A DNA stretch of 17,717 nucleotides from Bacteroidia bacterium (GTDB lineage: Bacteria > Bacteroidota > Bacteroidia > SpSt-205): contig JANXCJ010000027.1 of assembly GCA_025060275.1 (NCBI GenBank), positions 1-17,717 of the forward strand. The letters are read 5' to 3'. Positions 14,799 through 17,717 of this stretch are shown in pieces. A model generated the notes under the pieces. That model did not search any database and was not told the DNA's origin. It saw only the letters and a program-made list of their open reading frames with translations. Position numbers and translations under genes: made by a program. Position 1 is the stretch's first letter, and every line of letters begins with the position of its first letter.

Positions 14799-16524
14799 TT
14801 ACAGCCCTAATACCCGATAAGCAGCTATCTCCCCTCCTATAACCTGTATAAGAAGTAGGTTGAATCCCTTGCTGAAAAACACTGCGGGTATCTCTGCCTC
14901 GCCTGGGCCATTGTAGTATCCCTCAAAGGAGCGGCGCCCTTGTGCATCATAGAGAATGACCCTAATTTCCTCTCCTGTATTGAGTCTAAGTCGCAGCGAC
15001 TCTCCCACTCGTACTATGCTACTCTGAGGGAGGGCAGCACGACTTGCAGATAGGACTACCTCTATTGGGCCATACATTAGTTCCCCACCTTTTTCATCCT
15101 CAACTCGTAGCCGATAGTAGAGAGAGGCATAACCTGGTGGGAGGTTTTCATCCTTAAGTTCGTAGTGGCTAGGCTGTCCTAAGGCTGCTAAGCTGCCAAG
15201 GGGCTCCCACTTCTGTAAATCTCCACTTCGCTCCAAGTGGTAGTATTTTATGCCCCTTTCTTCTGAGCTTTTCCAGCGGAGATATATCCTGTCATTTTCT
15301 ACAGAACCCTCAAAGCTCTCTATGATAGTAGAAAGTGGTACGCACCCAGGTGGTGGGCTGGATGCATAGCAGTGTAGGGGCGGGGTAAAAGCATAGCAAG
15401 TATTCGTCAAGGTAGGTGAGTTAGTACCGTAGAAAATTGTATTCATGTCTCCAGCTCCTCCCACGATTCCAATGAGTGCTCCGCCACTATTCCAAGTACT
15501 GCAGGTGGGCTTTTTTTGGATATTTATCTGTATGCTGCCATTTTCACAGATGCGAAGCTCCCCTGTGAAGGTTAGGTGGTTGCAGGAGACGGAGAAGTAG
15601 GGTACGATTGCAGTACTGCACCACGAAGCAGCGGTTAGGAGCAGCTCCTATTGTCCTATTGCATATAGTTCCTCCTAGTCCCGGATCTATATCCTGTTGA
15701 AATTGAATGGAATATAAGTCAGAGCTATATCCACTCCAAAGCCATGCATCATGGCCTCCAGGGGTGTGTCCCGAGGGGGGGAAAACTATTATGCCATTAG
15801 AGCCGATTAGAAGTTGATTATAAGTACTTCCAGCGAAGTAGAAGTTGAAAGGGATGTTTATCCATGAAGGGGAATATACATCATCCATGAAAATACCTGC
15901 AGATGTGCAGCCTGCTCCGCACCAGGAGCCCCCTGCTGGTCCTGGACAAGGGCAAGAGTAAGCTGTGTAGGAGGCCGCCACACAACCACCCCCTCCTCCT
16001 CCTGCCTGAAAGTCAATTACACAAATTTGAAAAGGCGTATTTCCGGGAGAGCCATTCCCGTATTGCCAAATCCGCACGTAAATATTAGTTCCTGGAGTGA
16101 GGGCAGCATTATGAGTGCATGTGGTACCAGGGTCTATGCCTATGCATCCCGTGGAGTTTCCACCTGTTCGGCAGATGGCTGGATTGAGGCCCGGTCCGCT
16201 ATCATCATTACACTCAATTAGTGTAAAAGGTCCTCCACAGTTTGGGGCTGAATAAATAGCCATTCCTAAGTCAAAGCTGCTATTTACCTGTATCACTACC
16301 CTTCCTCCCAGCGGGACAGGGAACACATACCATACATCCCCCCCTTGATAGCTTGCGCAGCCGGGTAGAGGAGGTCCCACAGTAGCTGTTGCTCCATTAA
16401 GGTTGCCTGAGGTATAAGTACAGCCAGCACTAGGGGTAAGCAGAATAGCTCCGCAAGGGTTATCATTGGGGGGCTGAGCATAATAGATATTCAGTACGAA
16501 TAGGAGAACAACCCAGTAGCGCAT
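14799..16524 (-). pseudogene. Frameshifted secreted multi-domain surface protein, possible T9SS cargo
   Basis: Two reading frames together encode about 574 aa. Frame one (from ATG 16524) has a signal peptide (VVLLFVLNIYYAQ), a Cys-containing beta-sandwich region (about 17-172), a poly-Gly linker and a second Cys-rich beta domain (PFNFYFAGSTYNQLLIGSNGI, QDIDPGLGGTI). It is in frame to Cys305 and then runs out of frame to a stop at 15544. The natural continuation (IVPYFSVSCNHLTFTG) is in the +1 frame from about 15608 and stays open to 14799. That part ends the domain, adds an Fn3-like domain (DRIYLRWKSS to VVLS) and a last beta domain resembling a degenerate type IX sorting tail. ATG 16524 lies 2 nt after the upstream small gene, implying cotranscription. 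Decay, a sequencing error or phase change are all possible. Confidence 0.75.
15606..15612 (-). other. One-base frameshift site in the secreted protein gene
   Basis: After the codon for Cys305 (15612-15610) the homologous-looking sequence resumes one base later, at ATC from 15608. Removing one A of the AA pair at 15608-15609 would join the two frames as QYCIVPYFSV. No long homopolymer or classical slippery heptamer is present. Confidence 0.65.
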
Positions 16525-16526
16525 AG

Positions 16527-16920
16527 TTAATTAGAATTGAGAAGGGGTTTTAGGAGCTCATCACAATTTTTAGCTAACTCTACTACTCTTGCCTCTTTTT
16601 TGAAGTAAGGCTGTAAGCCCTGAGCTCTGAGGTAAGCATCAATGTCCCTACCCAGGAGAATCCAGGAGAATAAGGTCTTGATGAGAGAGGTGGGAGAGTG
16701 GAAGGATGACCAGATAACCTCCTTTCTCACAGGATAAAACTTTTTCTGCCTGAGGGAATTTTGTCTTTAGGTCTCTTGCAATTTGGCTGAGGGGAGTTGG
16801 GCTAACACTCTCTACGTGGAAGACAAAGGAACTTGGAGGTTCCTGAAGTTCCAATGTATGCTGCGCTACTATCGTACCACCCAGCAAAGAGAGAAGGGAA
16901 ACCCAAGTAAGGTGGTACAT
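16527..16920 (-). pseudogene. Small secreted protein gene disrupted by a 10-bp tandem duplication
   Basis: From ATG 16920 the frame encodes a signal peptide (WVSLLSLLGGTIVAQ) and about 90 residues, then stops at 16648 just after a duplicated 10-bp unit. Deleting one copy restores a single 127-aa frame, joining HLSHQDLILL to GRDIDAYLRAQGLQPYFKKE and ending at 16527. The region after the junction (AYLRAQGLQ, ARVVELAKNCDELLKPLL) looks like genuine helical protein. I do not recognise the family. The stop is 2 nt before the start of the large secreted protein gene. The truncated 90-aa product may still be made; without a start, the downstream part may not. Confidence 0.65.
16652..16671. repeat. 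Perfect 10-bp tandem duplication (2 x CCAGGAGAAT)
   Basis: Units 16652-16661 and 16662-16671 are identical and adjacent. Ten is not a multiple of three, so the duplication shifts the minus-strand gene and creates a TAG stop two codons after it. Confidence 0.95.
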
Positions 16921-16928
16921 GAGTGGGG

Positions 16929-16964
16929 CAAAAAATTTTTAGGGGATACCGCTAAAATTTTTTG
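16929..16964. repeat. AT-rich near-perfect inverted repeat upstream of the small secreted gene
   Basis: The arms CAAAAAATTTTTAG (16929-16942) and CTAAAATTTTTTG (16952-16964) are complementary apart from one base, around a 9-bp GC-richer spacer. The structure starts 9 nt upstream of ATG 16920 on the minus strand. Its left arm reads ATTTTTTG toward the gene, a poor -7 match at a usual distance. It could be an operator or hairpin. The rest of 16921-17165 shows no gene or clear signal. Confidence 0.5.
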
Positions 16965-17165
16965 ATGGTAGAGAATAGGGCTTAGAGGATTTCCCAGGAT
17001 AGATGCTTTTTAGTGTATGGGGGTGAGATTTAGACTTTGGCGGGTCAGTAGAGAGGTTTTTTACTCAGTATAGCCGTGCTGCTCAGCAGAAGGGTATTTT
17101 ATGGGAAGCGAGTTTTGGAGCATGCGGAGTAATGAAAAAGAGTAATCGGAGATTTGGTAGGATTT

Positions 17166-17192
17166 TTGTAAATTAGCTGTCATATAAATTTG
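17166..17192 (+). promoter_or_regulatory. Promoter TTG-N16-TAAATTTG before the 17201 gene
   Basis: TTG (17166-17168), a 16-nt spacer and an exact -7 element TAAATTTG (17185-17192) lie 8 nt before ATG 17201. The spacing equals that of the tRNA promoter. The predicted leader is a few nucleotides. Confidence 0.65.
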
Positions 17193-17200
17193 TATTTCGT

Positions 17201-17596
17201 ATGTACAGGCTACTTATCGTCTTGAGTCTCTTATGGGCACAAGAAGAAGGGCGAGCTCGGGAGGGGGCTACTGCCTCTAGAAAAACAAAAGGCGTATCTG
17301 AAGCTCGCTCAGAGCCAGAAGTAGTCCTCTCAATGGAGACGTTGAGTGGTAGGGTAGTAGATAGGGGGGGGAAAGGCTTGTCTAACATAAGGCTATGGAT
17401 CGTGGATAAGCAGACCGGCAAAGTCTTGGGAGAGACAAAAACGGGAGAGGGCGGAAATTTCGCATTAGCCGTGCCTGTGGTGGAAAAAGTCATAGTACGA
17501 ATGAGCCGAGAAGGCAAAGAGTTTGTTGAGCGAGAGGCTACTTTGGAGGAGTTGGTTTCCACTGACCCTGAATTCATATTCGATACAACCCAGTGA
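17201..17596 (+). CDS. Small secreted protein with carboxypeptidase-regulatory-like domain
   Basis: This is a 131-aa protein. A short signal peptide (MYRLLIVLSLLWAQ) leads into a charged stretch of about 25 residues. A single beta-sandwich repeat follows (LSGRVVDRGGKGLSNIRLWIVDKQTGKVLGETKTGEGGNF, about 48-87), with the G-x-V-x-D-x-x-G pattern of CarboxypepD_reg-like domains. These usually occur as N-terminal modules of TonB-dependent receptors or in surface proteins. Here the domain stands almost alone, with a short acidic tail ending in FIFDTTQ. It has its own promoter. A G8 tract (17364-17371) lies inside the repeat. Fold is likely; function unknown. Confidence 0.75.
   Translation: MYRLLIVLSLLWAQEEGRAREGATASRKTKGVSEARSEPEVVLSMETLSGRVVDRGGKGLSNIRLWIVDKQTGKVLGETKTGEGGNFALAVPVVEKVIVRMSREGKEFVEREATLEELVSTDPEFIFDTTQ
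17364..17371. repeat. G8 tract inside the small secreted protein gene
   Basis: Eight consecutive G encode part of DRGGKG near residues 55-58. A length change of one would truncate the domain. The present length keeps the frame open. Confidence 0.8.
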
Positions 17597-17649
17597 AAAC
17601 GAAAGCCGGCTTGATAATTCGCGTGATACAGGGAAACTGTATATCTTTA

Positions 17650-17657
17650 TACTTTTG
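17650..17657 (+). promoter_or_regulatory. -7 promoter element for the gene at the right edge
   Basis: TACTTTTG matches TAnnTTTG and lies 6 nt before ATG 17664. No TTG is seen at the 16-nt spacing. Confidence 0.45.
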
Positions 17658-17663
17658 CAGCGT

Positions 17664-17717
17664 ATGTATTTGATGCGGCATGTGTATCGGGTGAAAACAT
17701 TAATGTTTGTACTTTTG
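17664..17717 (+). CDS. 5' end of a gene cut by the window edge, probable exported protein
   Basis: From ATG 17664 the frame stays open for 18 codons to the end of the window (MYLMRHVYRVKTLMFVLL). Basic residues followed by a hydrophobic run look like the start of a signal peptide or membrane segment. An exact -7 element sits 6 nt upstream. Nothing more can be said about the product. Confidence 0.5.
   Translation, partial: MYLMRHVYRVKTLMFVLL

Noticed and set aside
14781..14804. GTAAG...CTTAC inverted repeat with AAAATTTTT between two convergent stops, considered as a bidirectional terminator
   Set aside because: Only 5 bp of clean outer stem, an irregular interior and no GC-rich core.
15544..15612. 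Programmed +1 frameshifting to make the full-length secreted protein
   Set aside because: No slippery codon, internal stop at the shift or stimulatory structure was evident; a simple indel explains it better.
17173..17577. 134-codon minus-strand open frame opposite the 17201 gene
   Set aside because: The plus-strand frame has a promoter, signal peptide and recognisable repeat; the minus frame has no domain-like features.
1..17717. CRISPR array, IS element, attachment site or DnaA-box cluster
   Set aside because: I looked for regularly spaced repeats, transposase-like frames, tRNA-edge duplications and TTATCCACA-like clusters and found none.

Overview
The window looks like a stretch of a Bacteroidota chromosome. 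Several candidate promoters match the Bacteroidota -7 consensus TAnnTTTG. It encodes a DUF1573 protein and a DUF4175 protein, both typical of that phylum, plus a secreted multi-domain protein with what looks like a degenerate type IX secretion C-terminal domain. The third zinc-ligand position of YbeY carries the Bacteroidota-style replacement. Shine-Dalgarno sites are largely absent, as expected there. No plasmid, phage, IS element, CRISPR array or defence island is visible, so most of the window is ordinary chromosome.

Layout. 113-1291 (-): secreted DUF1573 protein. 1333-2028 (+): DUF268-like SAM methyltransferase. 2123-3040 (-): FkbM-type methyltransferase. 3060-4052 (+): polysaccharide deacetylase. 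The last three look like a small surface-glycan group. 4157-12308 (+): six genes packed head to tail, with overlapping or nearly touching ends, behind one good promoter. They are a DUF4175 membrane/coiled-coil protein, an RsbW-like ATPase, YbeY, MnmG, an EnvC-like degenerate LytM protein and PrmC. Three are translation-related (YbeY in rRNA maturation, MnmG in tRNA wobble modification, PrmC in release-factor methylation) and two act at the envelope. 12414-12661 (+): three tRNA genes, Ala(GGC), Ala(CGC) and Ser(GGA), with their own promoter. 12881-14068 (-): thiolase. 14113-14790 (+): uracil-DNA glycosylase, diverging from the thiolase across a 44-bp gap with a promoter-like element on each strand.

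14799-16920 (-) is a two-gene unit for secreted proteins, and both genes are broken. The small upstream gene is frameshifted by a perfect 10-bp tandem duplication. The large downstream gene has a one-base shift. 17201-17596 (+) encodes a small secreted protein with a carboxypeptidase-regulatory-like fold, and a further gene starts at 17664 and runs off the end.

The main points to re-examine are these: a near-perfect ParB-binding parS-like sequence on the mnmG start codon, with a weaker copy of the same core on the prmC start codon; promoter elements placed so close to start codons that several mRNAs should be leaderless; the 10-bp duplication; and two G8 tracts inside genes for surface-related or exported proteins. 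I found no clear evidence of a wholly new multi-gene system.
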